Shown here piece by piece: positions 1-5,882 of a stretch of 8,343 nt of DNA. The notes beneath the pieces are model-generated. The model was not told the origin of the DNA. It did not search any database and was given only the letters and a program-made list of their open reading frames with translations. Origin of the DNA: Candidatus Minthenecus merdequi. Lineage in GTDB: Bacteria; Bacteroidota; Bacteroidia; Bacteroidales; Paludibacteraceae. Each line of letters opens with the position of its first letter. The stretch's first letter is position 1. The position numbers and the translations under genes were made by a program. The stretch spans positions 1 through 8,343 of the forward strand of contig JAGHVI010000169.1 in assembly GCA_018064385.1 (NCBI GenBank), in the 5' to 3' direction.

Positions 1-209
1 GAAGTGTTCGGTATATCAGCGACAACAATGCATACCTTCAAGGTAATGGCTTCTATCCAGAACATAACATAAGAAACTTGAATTCCTTACCTTTGTACAA
101 CCAACCCGCTACGGACAGTAAATATGTTTATCAACCACTTACAACCAACTCGCTACGGACAGTAAATAGGATTATCAACCACTTACAGCCAACTCGCTAC
201 GGACAGTAA
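1..209 (+). CDS. Possible 3' end of an unrecognised plus-strand gene (partial, entering from the left edge)
   Basis: Frame 3 of the plus strand (first codon at base 3) is open from the window edge to a TAA at 207-209, giving 68 residues. The first part (SVRYISDNNAYLQGNGFYPE, then HNIRNLNSLPLYNQ) has a protein-like mix of residues and ordinary codons. From about residue 33 the frame runs into the 44-bp tandem repeat. Because 44 is not a multiple of 3, each repeat copy is read in a different frame, so the last ~35 residues are probably not native sequence. A competing reading exists: frame 1 is open from base 1 to a TAA at 70-72 (23 residues, EVFGISATTM...). I recognise no family in either. If real, the gene converges on the ribosomal operon. 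Neither frame can be confirmed without sequence to the left, and the whole stretch may be non-coding. Confidence 0.3.
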   Translation, partial: SVRYISDNNAYLQGNGFYPEHNIRNLNSLPLYNQPATDSKYVYQPLTTNSLRTVNRIINHLQPTRYGQ

Positions 210-217
210 ATATGATT
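97..217. repeat. Tandem repeat, 44-bp unit, about 2.75 copies
   Basis: Copy 1 is 97-140, copy 2 is 141-184, and a truncated copy 3 is 185-217. Copies 1 and 2 match at 41 of 44 positions; copy 3 matches copy 2 at 31 of 33 before diverging. The invariant core in all three is cgctacggacagtaaata, starting at 107, 151 and 195. The units abut with no variable spacers. In minus-strand sense each junction can form a weak 6-bp stem with one G-U pair (positions 137-142 with 162-167, and 181-186 with 206-211). No function is recognised. It lies downstream of the rplQ terminator, so it is probably outside the ribosomal transcript. Confidence 0.93.
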
Positions 218-226
218 CCTGACTTC

Positions 227-266
227 GGAAATTTTTCGAGAACCGTATTATAATCGAAATTTTTCC
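227..266. repeat. Imperfect A/T-rich inverted repeat
   Basis: The arm at 227-239 (ggaaatttttcga) and the arm at 254-266 (tcgaaatttttcc) can pair as a 5-bp outer stem (227-231 with 262-266), a 2x2 T-T internal mismatch, and a 6-bp inner stem (234-239 with 254-259). The loop is 14 nt (240-253). The same arms also contain a direct 10-bp repeat, gaaatttttc, at 228-237 and 256-265. It could be a weak transcription-end structure for a plus-strand gene from the left or a protein-binding site, but no clear U-tract follows. Function unknown. Confidence 0.5.
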
Positions 267-302
267 TCCTTTACTTACGACCTCGTCAAATCAATACCAT
301 TA

Positions 303-346
303 TAAAAACAAAAAAAAGAGAACTTCTAAAAAATGAAGTCCTCTTT
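303..346 (-). terminator. Rho-independent terminator of the ribosomal-protein operon
   Basis: Read on the minus strand, the 10-nt arm AGAGGACTTC (335-344) pairs with GAAGTTCTCT (317-326) through ten base pairs, one of them G-U, around an 8-nt loop (327-334). A run of eight Ts follows immediately (317 down to 310), and then another T-rich stretch. The hairpin begins 23 nt after the rplQ stop codon, which fits the end of the spc-alpha transcription unit. On the plus strand the hairpin is followed only by ttctatt, so it should terminate mainly minus-strand transcription. Confidence 0.92.
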
Positions 347-367
347 CTATTGATGATTTAGACTGAG

Positions 368-841
368 TTACTCAGCAGCAGGTGTCTCAGTTGCAGGAGC
401 CTCGGCAACAGGAGCTGCACTCGATTTCTTGCTACGACGAGTACGGGTAGCCTTCTTGGTTGCCTTCTCCTTGAGCATATTCTCATTATAATCAACAAGC
501 TCAATGATACACATCTCGGCAGCATCTCCAAGACGATTTCCTGTGCGAAGAATACGTGTGTACCCACCTGGACGGTTAGCTATCTTTTGAGCTACTTCGC
601 GGAAAAGTTCGGTAACTGCCTCTTTGCTCTGAAGTTTCTGGAACACTAAACGACGTGATTGTGTAGTGTCTATTTTTGCCTTGGTCAAGAGTGGCTCAAC
701 ATAAACCTTGAGAGCCTTAGCCTTGGCTGTGGTAGTACTGATACGCTTGTGCATAATCAGCGATGTAGCCATATTCGACAACATAGCAGCGCGATGTGCA
801 TCTGTACGCCCCAAATGATTGAATTTACAATTATGTCTCAT
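368..841 (-). CDS. rplQ: 50S ribosomal protein L17 (bL17) with extended C-terminal tail
   Basis: bL17 is a large-subunit protein that binds 23S rRNA near the exit-tunnel side of the ribosome. The 157-residue product starts MRHNCKFNHLGRT and shows the family core: DAHRAAMLSNMATSLI (14-29), the ISTT..KAK..KVYVEPLLT segment (34-53), and RPGGYTRIL....GDAAEM..IELVDYNE (90-120). E. coli L17 is about 127 residues. Here, after roughly residue 120, there is an extra low-complexity tail: first basic (KATKKATRTRRSKKSS, about 127-141), then Ala/Pro/Glu-rich and acidic. Such tails occur in Bacteroidota L17 proteins. It is the last gene of the operon, beginning 5 nt after the rpoA stop and followed by the terminator. 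It uses an ATG start and has no clear Shine-Dalgarno. Confidence 0.97.
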   Translation of the reverse strand: MRHNCKFNHLGRTDAHRAAMLSNMATSLIMHKRISTTTAKAKALKVYVEPLLTKAKIDTTQSRRLVFQKLQSKEAVTELFREVAQKIANRPGGYTRILRTGNRLGDAAEMCIIELVDYNENMLKEKATKKATRTRRSKKSSAAPVAEAPATETPAAE

Positions 842-846
842 TTTAA

Positions 847-1839
847 TTACTCTTTATCAAGTTTGTATTTTGTAAGATCCATGCCGAACTGCAGGTTCAA
901 CGAATCAAGTTTTGCATCCAACTCAGTAAGTGACTTCTTACCAAAGTTTCGGAACTTCAACAATTCAGTACGATTAATTCTGCAAAGCTCACCAAGAGTC
1001 TCAATATCAGCTGCCTTCAAGCAATTCAATGCACGTACCGAAAGGTCAAGGTCAACTAACTTGGTCTTCAACAACTGACGCATGTGAAGAATCTCCTCGT
1101 TGAACTCCTCAACCCCATTGTTACCCTCAAGGTCAATTGCTATGCGCTCGTCCGAGAATAACATAAAGTGCTGAATAAGAATACGGGCTGCCTCTTTAAG
1201 AGCCTCTTTTGGATGAATGGAACCATCTGTTGTAATCTCTATAATCAGATTCTCGTAGTCTGTCTTCTGTTCAACACGATATGGCTGAGAAGCAAACTTT
1301 ACATTGCGAATTGGTGTGAAAATTGCATCTATTGGAATCACACCAATCTCAGGTGTAACGTATGGGTTCTCGTCTGCTGGCAAATAACCACGACCCTTGA
1401 TGATTGTCATCTCCATATTGAAAGATGCTGAAGGATCCATACGACAGATTACCAACTCTGGATTCAAAACTTCAAAATTCTGCATTGCAGCATTGAAATC
1501 GCCTGCGCGTAACTCTTCGCGACCACTGACATTGATGGTAATCTTCTCCTCTGTTGCATCTTCAACAATACGTTTCAGACGAACCTGCTTTAGGTTGAGA
1601 ATGATATTAGTCACATCGTCTATAACGCCTGGAATTGTGGCGAACTCGTGGTCAACGCCTTCGATTTTTATGCACGAGATTGCAAAACCTTCGAGCGAAG
1701 AAAGCAAAATACGGCGCAAAGCATTACCGATAGTAATACCAAAACCTGGTTCTAGCGGACGGAACTCGAATTTACCATAGAAGTCAGTCGCCTCAACCAT
1801 GATTACCGTCTCTGGTTGTTGAAATGCTAATATTGCCAT
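847..1839 (-). CDS. rpoA: DNA-directed RNA polymerase subunit alpha
   Basis: This is the alpha subunit, which dimerises to nucleate RNA polymerase assembly and contacts upstream promoter DNA and activators through its C-terminal domain. It has 330 residues, the normal length. The N-terminal domain (about 1-235) includes FRPLEPGFGITIGNALRRIL (26-45), the core of the dimer interface, and the KGRGY.PADEN motif (148-158). A flexible linker (about 236-252, EGNNGVEEF) leads to the C-terminal domain with LSVRALNCLKAADIETLGEL (266-285). R269, N272, C273 and K275 correspond to the E. coli DNA-contact residues around R265, and the NFGKKSL helix cap is at 298-304. The N-terminus MAILAFQ and C-terminus YKLDKE are Bacteroidales-like. 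M14 is an alternative start but would remove conserved N-terminal residues. The gene lies 11 nt after rpsD and 5 nt before rplQ. Confidence 0.98.
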   Translation of the reverse strand: MAILAFQQPETVIMVEATDFYGKFEFRPLEPGFGITIGNALRRILLSSLEGFAISCIKIEGVDHEFATIPGVIDDVTNIILNLKQVRLKRIVEDATEEKITINVSGREELRAGDFNAAMQNFEVLNPELVICRMDPSASFNMEMTIIKGRGYLPADENPYVTPEIGVIPIDAIFTPIRNVKFASQPYRVEQKTDYENLIIEITTDGSIHPKEALKEAARILIQHFMLFSDERIAIDLEGNNGVEEFNEEILHMRQLLKTKLVDLDLSVRALNCLKAADIETLGELCRINRTELLKFRNFGKKSLTELDAKLDSLNLQFGMDLTKYKLDKE

Positions 1840-1850
1840 AATTTCACTTT

Positions 1851-2456
1851 TTATTTAGAATACAACTCAACAATTAATTGTTCCTTGATGTTTTCTGGAA
1901 TGTCAGCACGCTCTGGAGTATGAAGGAATTTCCCTGCCATAGTGTTCTCATCCCACTCTATCCAAGGATACTTGCTGTGGTTAAAACCACTCAACGCATC
2001 TGCAATAACTACCATTGACTTATCACGCTCGCGTACCCCAACAATCTGACCCTGTTTCAATGAGTAAGATGGAATGTTTACAACCTCTCCGTCAACTACT
2101 ATGTGACGATGAAGAACCAACTGACGGGCAGCTGGACGAGTTGGAGCAATACCCAAACGATAAACTACGTTGTCAAGACGCGATTCAAGCAACTGAAGAA
2201 GAATTTCACCAGTGACACCCTTCTTGGTCTGTGCTTTTTCAAAAAGGTTGCGGAACTGTTTCTCCAAAACACCGTATGTGTATTTGGCTTTCTGCTTCTC
2301 TCTCAACTGTGTACCATATTCTGATACTTTGTGTTTACGAGTATTACCATGCTGGCCTGGGGCATAATTACGACGAGCCTGCGATTTATCTGGTCCGAAG
2401 ATTGGTTCCCCAAACTTACGCGCAATTCTTGTTTTTGGTCCTGTATATCTTGCCAT
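1851..2456 (-). CDS. rpsD: 30S ribosomal protein S4 (uS4), zinc-free form
   Basis: uS4 is a primary 16S rRNA-binding protein that initiates assembly of the 30S body. In E. coli it also represses translation of the alpha operon. The product has 201 residues: an N-terminal domain MARYTGPKTRIARKFGEPIF (1-20) with the NYAPGQHG motif (30-37), then the S4 RNA-binding domain from about residue 90. That domain carries the signature LLESRLDNVVYRLG (89-102) and RQLVLHRHIVVDGEVVNIPS (111-130). There are no cysteines at all, so this is the C-minus variant that lacks the N-terminal zinc-binding module of many S4 proteins. It sits between rpsK (20 nt upstream) and rpoA (11 nt downstream). The upstream sequence is A-rich with only a weak GAG. 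Confidence 0.98.
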   Translation of the reverse strand: MARYTGPKTRIARKFGEPIFGPDKSQARRNYAPGQHGNTRKHKVSEYGTQLREKQKAKYTYGVLEKQFRNLFEKAQTKKGVTGEILLQLLESRLDNVVYRLGIAPTRPAARQLVLHRHIVVDGEVVNIPSYSLKQGQIVGVRERDKSMVVIADALSGFNHSKYPWIEWDENTMAGKFLHTPERADIPENIKEQLIVELYSK

Positions 2457-2476
2457 TTCTCTTTTATTTTATATGA

Positions 2477-2866
2477 TTATACACGACGACGTTTTGCAGG
2501 ACGACATCCATTATGAGGAAGTGGTGTAACGTCGATTATCTCTGTCACTTCAATGCCAGCCCCATTCACGGTACGAATAGCTGACTCGCGACCATTACCT
2601 GGACCTTTTACGTATGCCTTTACTTTACGCAAACCAAGGTCGAAAGCTACCTTTGCACAATCCTGTGCTGCCATCTGTGCTGCGTATGGAGTATTCTTTT
2701 TTGAACCACGAAAACCCATCTTACCAGCTGATGACCACGAAATAACTTGACCCTCTCCGTTTGAGATAGTTACAATGATGTTGTTGAAAGAAGAGTGAAC
2801 GTGCAACTGGCCTACACCGTCAACTTTTACCACTCTTTTCTTTGCTGCTACTGTTTTCTTTGCCAT
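2477..2866 (-). CDS. rpsK: 30S ribosomal protein S11 (uS11)
   Basis: uS11 lies on the 30S platform, binds the central domain of 16S rRNA and borders the mRNA exit path. The 129-residue product has a lysine-rich start (MAKKTVAAKKRVVK), the core HVHSSFNNIIVTISNGEG (22-39), SAGKMGFRGSKKNTPYAAQ (46-64), GPGNGRESAIR (88-98), and the highly conserved end PLPHNGCRPAKRRRV (115-129). The Asn119-Gly120 pair is retained; in E. coli S11 this Asn is a known site of isoaspartate formation. The gene starts 26 nt after rpsM and ends 20 nt before rpsD, in normal alpha-operon order. No Shine-Dalgarno is visible before the ATG. Confidence 0.98.
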   Translation of the reverse strand: MAKKTVAAKKRVVKVDGVGQLHVHSSFNNIIVTISNGEGQVISWSSAGKMGFRGSKKNTPYAAQMAAQDCAKVAFDLGLRKVKAYVKGPGNGRESAIRTVNGAGIEVTEIIDVTPLPHNGCRPAKRRRV

Positions 2867-2892
2867 GTCTAACTACAATTTTAAACAGTTAA

Positions 2893-3273
2893 TTACTTAG
2901 TTGCCTTTTTCTTGTTTGCAACTGTCTTTTTCTTACCTTTTCGTGTACGCGCATTGTTTTTTGTACTCTGTCCACGCAATGGTAAACCAAGACGATGACG
3001 CACTCCACGATAGCAACCAATATCCATCAGTCGCTTGATGTTGAGTTGTGTCTCCGAACGAAGATCACCCTCAACTTTGTAGTTAGCACCAATGATTTCA
3101 CGAATTTTTGCAGCTTGATCATCTGTCCAATCCTGAACTTTGATGTCAAAATCCACACCTGCCTCGGTGAGAATTTTACGTGCGCTGCTACGACCTATTC
3201 CGTAGATATAAGTCAATCCGACTTCCCCTCGCTTGTTCTGGGGCAAATCTACTCCGACAATTCTTATAGCCAT
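2893..3273 (-). CDS. rpsM: 30S ribosomal protein S13 (uS13)
   Basis: uS13 sits at the head of the 30S subunit, forms intersubunit bridges with L5 and L31, and its C-terminal tail approaches the P-site tRNA. The 126-residue product starts MAIRIVGVDLPQNKRGEVGL, contains the helix-two-turn-helix segment TYIYGIGRSSARKIL (21-35), and has the signature GCYRGVRHRLGLPLRGQSTK (86-105) followed by NNARTRKGKKK. The tail is very lysine-rich (KKKTVANKKKATK), suited to rRNA and tRNA contact. In E. coli rpsM opens the alpha operon. Here it follows rpmJ by only 18 nt, so it is probably co-transcribed with the spc genes. The sequence before the ATG is A/T-rich with no Shine-Dalgarno. Confidence 0.98.
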   Translation of the reverse strand: MAIRIVGVDLPQNKRGEVGLTYIYGIGRSSARKILTEAGVDFDIKVQDWTDDQAAKIREIIGANYKVEGDLRSETQLNIKRLMDIGCYRGVRHRLGLPLRGQSTKNNARTRKGKKKTVANKKKATK

Positions 3274-3291
3274 AGTTTTTAATTAATTGTT

Positions 3292-3408
3292 TTAACCCTG
3301 ACGCATTTTCATCTTAGGGTTCTTTTTGTTAATAACATACAGACGTCCTTTCCTGCGAACTATCTTGCAGTCATCATTACGTCTTTTGATGGAAGCTTTT
3401 ACTTTCAT
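3292..3408 (-). CDS. rpmJ: 50S ribosomal protein L36 (bL36), zinc-ligand-lacking form
   Basis: bL36 is the smallest large-subunit protein and stabilises 23S rRNA late in 50S assembly. The 38 residues read MKVKASIKRRNDDCKIVRRK, then GRLYVINKKNPKMKMRQG. They align without gaps to E. coli L36 over the full length. Zinc-ribbon L36 proteins carry Cys11, Cys14, Cys27 and His33. Here positions 11, 27 and 33 are Asn, Asn and Met, and only Cys14 remains, so zinc binding is very unlikely. This C-minus form is usual in Bacteroidota. The gene is preceded by a 91-nt spacer after infA, the longest in the cluster, and followed 18 nt later by rpsM. Confidence 0.96.
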   Translation of the reverse strand: MKVKASIKRRNDDCKIVRRKGRLYVINKKNPKMKMRQG

Positions 3409-3499
3409 TTTTATTTGTATTTTAATTGACACCTGCGTTATCTGTCATGTCATGGCCGATTGAGTAATAGATGACACAACAGAACCACAAATACCTTTT
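3409..3499 (-). promoter_or_regulatory. infA-rpmJ spacer with a stem-loop; candidate alpha-operon leader
   Basis: All other intergenic gaps in the cluster are 5-26 nt; this one is 91 nt. In the minus-strand RNA, the arm GUUGUGUCAU (3480-3471) can pair with AUGACAUGAC (3453-3444) through ten consecutive pairs, two of them G-U, around a 17-nt loop. The stem ends 35 nt before the rpmJ ATG. No U-tract follows, so it does not look like an intrinsic terminator. It is positioned where an alpha-operon leader or internal promoter would sit. I see no convincing Bacteroidota -7 box (TAnnTTTG); a TTTG about 18 nt before TATTACTC is a weak match only. The regulatory role is inferred. Confidence 0.35.
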
Positions 3500-3718
3500 T
3501 TATTTATATCTGAACGATATTCGACCTTTCGTCAGGTCGTATGGTGACATTTCGACACGCACCTTATCGCCAGGCAAAATTTTTATGTAGTGCATTCGCA
3601 TTTTGCCCGAGATATGCGCTATGATTTGATGACCATTCTCCAGTTCAACCCTGAACATTGCATTCGAAAGGGCTTCGACTATTGTGCCGTCAATCTCTAT
3701 GTCTGCTTGTTTTGCCAT
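3500..3718 (-). CDS. infA: Translation initiation factor IF-1
   Basis: IF-1 is a single OB-fold (S1-like) protein that occupies the 30S A site during initiation and cooperates with IF-2 and IF-3. The chosen start gives the canonical 72 residues: MAKQADIEIDGTIVEALSNA, then MFRVELENGH, HISGKMRMHYIKILPGDKVRVEMSPYDLTKGRI and FRYK. The frame stays open 14 codons further upstream to a Met at 3760. That start would overlap the end of map and add residues absent from the family, so ATG at 3718 is preferred. It lies 16 nt after the map stop, the usual map-infA order. The gene is followed by the unusually long spacer before rpmJ. Confidence 0.97.
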   Translation of the reverse strand: MAKQADIEIDGTIVEALSNAMFRVELENGHQIIAHISGKMRMHYIKILPGDKVRVEMSPYDLTKGRISFRYK

Positions 3719-3734
3719 ATAACTTGTGTAATGT

Positions 3735-4526
3735 TTAAAACTCTCTTCCCATTTCGGCAAGTACTGCCTCTATTATTGAAAAGTCCGATAATATATCTGC
3801 TTTTCCCCGACGTACTGCTACAGCATTCTCAAAGTGTGCTGATGGTTTGCGGTCTTTTGCCCAAGTGCTCCACCCATCTCGTCCAAACATAAGGTCTTTG
3901 CGTCCCATGTTTATCATTGGTTCGATGCATATCGTCATACCCTCCTTGAGCATAACTCCCGAACCTCGCTTGCCGAAATTGGGAACTCCAGGAGCCTCGT
4001 GCATCACCCGCCCAACACCATGTCCTTCCATCTCACGTACCACGGAATAGCCTCGCTCTTCACAATAAGATTGTACCGCATGTCCAATATCGCCAATCCT
4101 ATTGCCTTCAACAGCTTTCTCTATTCCTTTGAACAATGACTCTTTGGTGATCCGAAGCAAACGCTTGACTTCGTCAGAAATTTCTCCGACAGCAAAGGTG
4201 TAGGCTGAGTCGCCAACGAAACCTTTCATAAACGTGCCGCAATCCACCGAAATGATGTCACCATCTTTCAGCACTACCTTATCGGATGGTATTCCGTGCA
4301 CTACCTGCTCGTTTACTGACGCACAGATAGATGCCGGAAACCCATTATACCCTTTGAATGCCGGAGTCGCACCATTGTCACGGATAAACTCCTCAGCTAT
4401 TCTGTCAAGTTCAGCTGTTGTAACGCCTGCTTTAATATGTCTCGAAACCTCTGCAAGGGTTTTGCAAACCAGTACGTTATTCTCTCGGAGCAACTCAATC
4501 TCCTCAGCTGTCTTCAAATATATCAT
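3735..4526 (-). CDS. map: Methionine aminopeptidase, type I
   Basis: This cytosolic metalloenzyme removes the initiator methionine from nascent proteins whose second residue is small. The 263-residue length matches bacterial type I enzymes, which have no N-terminal extension. All expected active-site residues are visible: substrate-binding His77 in VVHGIP, and metal ligands Asp95 (SVDCG), Asp106 (VGDSA), His169 (GHGVG), Glu202 (IEP) and Glu233 (FENA). His176 in MHEAP is the second conserved histidine. The pita-bread fold is expected throughout. The gene starts 9 nt after secY with no adk between them, an arrangement common in Bacteroidota, and infA follows 16 nt later. This places co-translational Met removal in the same transcript as ribosome and translocon genes. 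Confidence 0.98.
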   Translation of the reverse strand: MIYLKTAEEIELLRENNVLVCKTLAEVSRHIKAGVTTAELDRIAEEFIRDNGATPAFKGYNGFPASICASVNEQVVHGIPSDKVVLKDGDIISVDCGTFMKGFVGDSAYTFAVGEISDEVKRLLRITKESLFKGIEKAVEGNRIGDIGHAVQSYCEERGYSVVREMEGHGVGRVMHEAPGVPNFGKRGSGVMLKEGMTICIEPMINMGRKDLMFGRDGWSTWAKDRKPSAHFENAVAVRRGKADILSDFSIIEAVLAEMGREF

Positions 4527-4535
4527 CTCTACTTA

Positions 4536-5876
4536 TCAATATGCTGCCATCGAGCCTGTACGTCCCTTGATTCTGCCAGACTGCATTAGACCATCACAAT
4601 GACGCATCAACAAGTAACTTTCAATCTGCTGGAGCGTATCCAAAACCACACCCACAAGGATGAGCAATGACGTACCACCATAGAATTGCGCAAACTCGCG
4701 AGTTATGCCAAGCAAACTTGCAAAAGCTGGCATAATTGCTACTATTGCCAAGAATATAGAACCTGGCAAAGTGATGCGTGACATTATTGTATCAATATAA
4801 TGAGCCGTCTGTTTTCCTGGCTTAACACCTGGAATGAACCCATTGTTTTGCTGGATAGACTCAGCCATCTGTGTAGGATTGATGGTAATTGCAGTATAAA
4901 AGTATGTAAAGAGAATTATGAGCAATGCAAATACCAAATTGTACCACACGCCATTGTTGTCCATAAACGCATGCATAAACCCACTATTGAACTTATCTGG
5001 GTTAAAGCCTGCAAACATTATAGGCAACATCATAATAGCCTGAGCAAAAATGATTGGCATCACACCTGCTGCATTTACCTTGAGAGGAATGTACTGACGA
5101 ACACCTCCATACTGTTTATTGCCCATAACACGCTTAGCATACTGTACTGGCACCTTGCGAGTACCCTGCACAAGAAGGATAGATGCTGCAATGACAAGAA
5201 GAAGAATGATAATCTCAGCAAGCAACATAATTAAACCTCCGCCTGCATCGCCAAGGCGTGAAGCGAATTCCTTCATAAATGCTCCAGGGAAACGTGCTAT
5301 AATACCTATCATAATGAGCATGGAGATACCATTACCAATTCCACGATCGGTCATACGCTCTCCAAGCCACATTACAAACATCGAACCTGCACAAAGAATC
5401 AGTGTCGAAGAGAAAGAGAACCAAAAACCATCAGGCATAGAGGCACCTGCATATCTCATCTGCACATTGAGGTTGACAAGATATGAAGGCCCTTGGAACA
5501 AAAGAATTATCACGGTCAAGTATCTTGTCCAACGATTAATCTTGTTACGGCCACTCTCTCCCTCCATCTGCATTTTCTTGAAATATGGAATTGCGATTGC
5601 CAGCAATTGCATGACAATAGATGCCGAGATATATGGCATAATACCAAGCGCAAAGATTGATGCATTCGAGAATGCTCCTCCTGAGAACATATCAAGCAGT
5701 GACATAAGACCACCGGCTGTCTGCTCTTGAAGACGGGTCAAACTCTCAGGATTAATACCTGGCAATACAATAAAGGAGCCAAATCGATAAATAAGGATAA
5801 AAAGTAATGTATATACCAATTTAACACGTAGTTCCTGTATTCTCCAGATATTTTTCAGTGTCTCTATAAATTTCAT
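4536..5876 (-). CDS. secY: Protein translocase subunit SecY
   Basis: SecY is the channel subunit of the SecYEG translocon in the inner membrane. It passes unfolded proteins outward with SecA or inserts membrane proteins from ribosomes. The product has 446 residues with about ten hydrophobic segments, near 18-38, 75-98, 117-137, 152-171, 181-200, 213-237, 267-290, 310-332, 370-392 and 398-421. The plug region follows segment 1 (about 60-74, LLDMFSGGAFSNASI). The cytoplasmic loop with GTRKVPVQYAKR (238-249) precedes segment 7, and the loop with NPTQMAESIQQNNGFIPGVKPGK (333-355) follows segment 8; both match the SecA/ribosome-docking faces. The gene begins 6 nt after rplO and ends in TGA, the only non-TAA stop among the clustered genes; map follows after 9 nt. 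Confidence 0.98.
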   Translation of the reverse strand: MKFIETLKNIWRIQELRVKLVYTLLFILIYRFGSFIVLPGINPESLTRLQEQTAGGLMSLLDMFSGGAFSNASIFALGIMPYISASIVMQLLAIAIPYFKKMQMEGESGRNKINRWTRYLTVIILLFQGPSYLVNLNVQMRYAGASMPDGFWFSFSSTLILCAGSMFVMWLGERMTDRGIGNGISMLIMIGIIARFPGAFMKEFASRLGDAGGGLIMLLAEIIILLLVIAASILLVQGTRKVPVQYAKRVMGNKQYGGVRQYIPLKVNAAGVMPIIFAQAIMMLPIMFAGFNPDKFNSGFMHAFMDNNGVWYNLVFALLIILFTYFYTAITINPTQMAESIQQNNGFIPGVKPGKQTAHYIDTIMSRITLPGSIFLAIVAIMPAFASLLGITREFAQFYGGTSLLILVGVVLDTLQQIESYLLMRHCDGLMQSGRIKGRTGSMAAY

Positions 5877-5882
5877 TGTGTT

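Noticed and set aside
128..180. DnaA boxes (ttatcaacc at 128-136 and 172-180)
   Set aside because: They differ from TTATCCACA at several of nine positions and are simply part of the 44-bp repeat; no origin genes are nearby.
97..217. CRISPR array
   Set aside because: Only three units; the sequence between the conserved cores is itself nearly identical between copies, so there are no distinct spacers, and no cas genes are present.
335..352. Bidirectional use of the terminator for a plus-strand gene
   Set aside because: The plus-strand side of the hairpin is followed by ttctattgat, not a proper U-tract, so only the minus-strand direction is supported.
1397..1780. 127-codon plus-strand open frame opposite rpoA
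   Set aside because: It is a shadow of the conserved RpoA N-terminal domain with no independent support.
3409..3499. Bacteroidota-type promoter (TTTG / TAnnTTTG) before rpmJ
   Set aside because: Only a TTTG and a poor -7 match (TATTACTC) are present, too weak to call as a promoter; kept only as part of the candidate leader.
3719..3760. Longer infA start at 3760 (86 residues)
   Set aside because: It overlaps the end of map and adds 14 residues absent from IF-1, whereas ATG at 3718 gives the standard 72 residues.
5119..5730. 203-codon plus-strand open frame opposite secY
   Set aside because: It is antisense to a clear SecY gene, its translation has no recognisable domain, and long shadow frames are expected opposite hydrophobic coding sequence.
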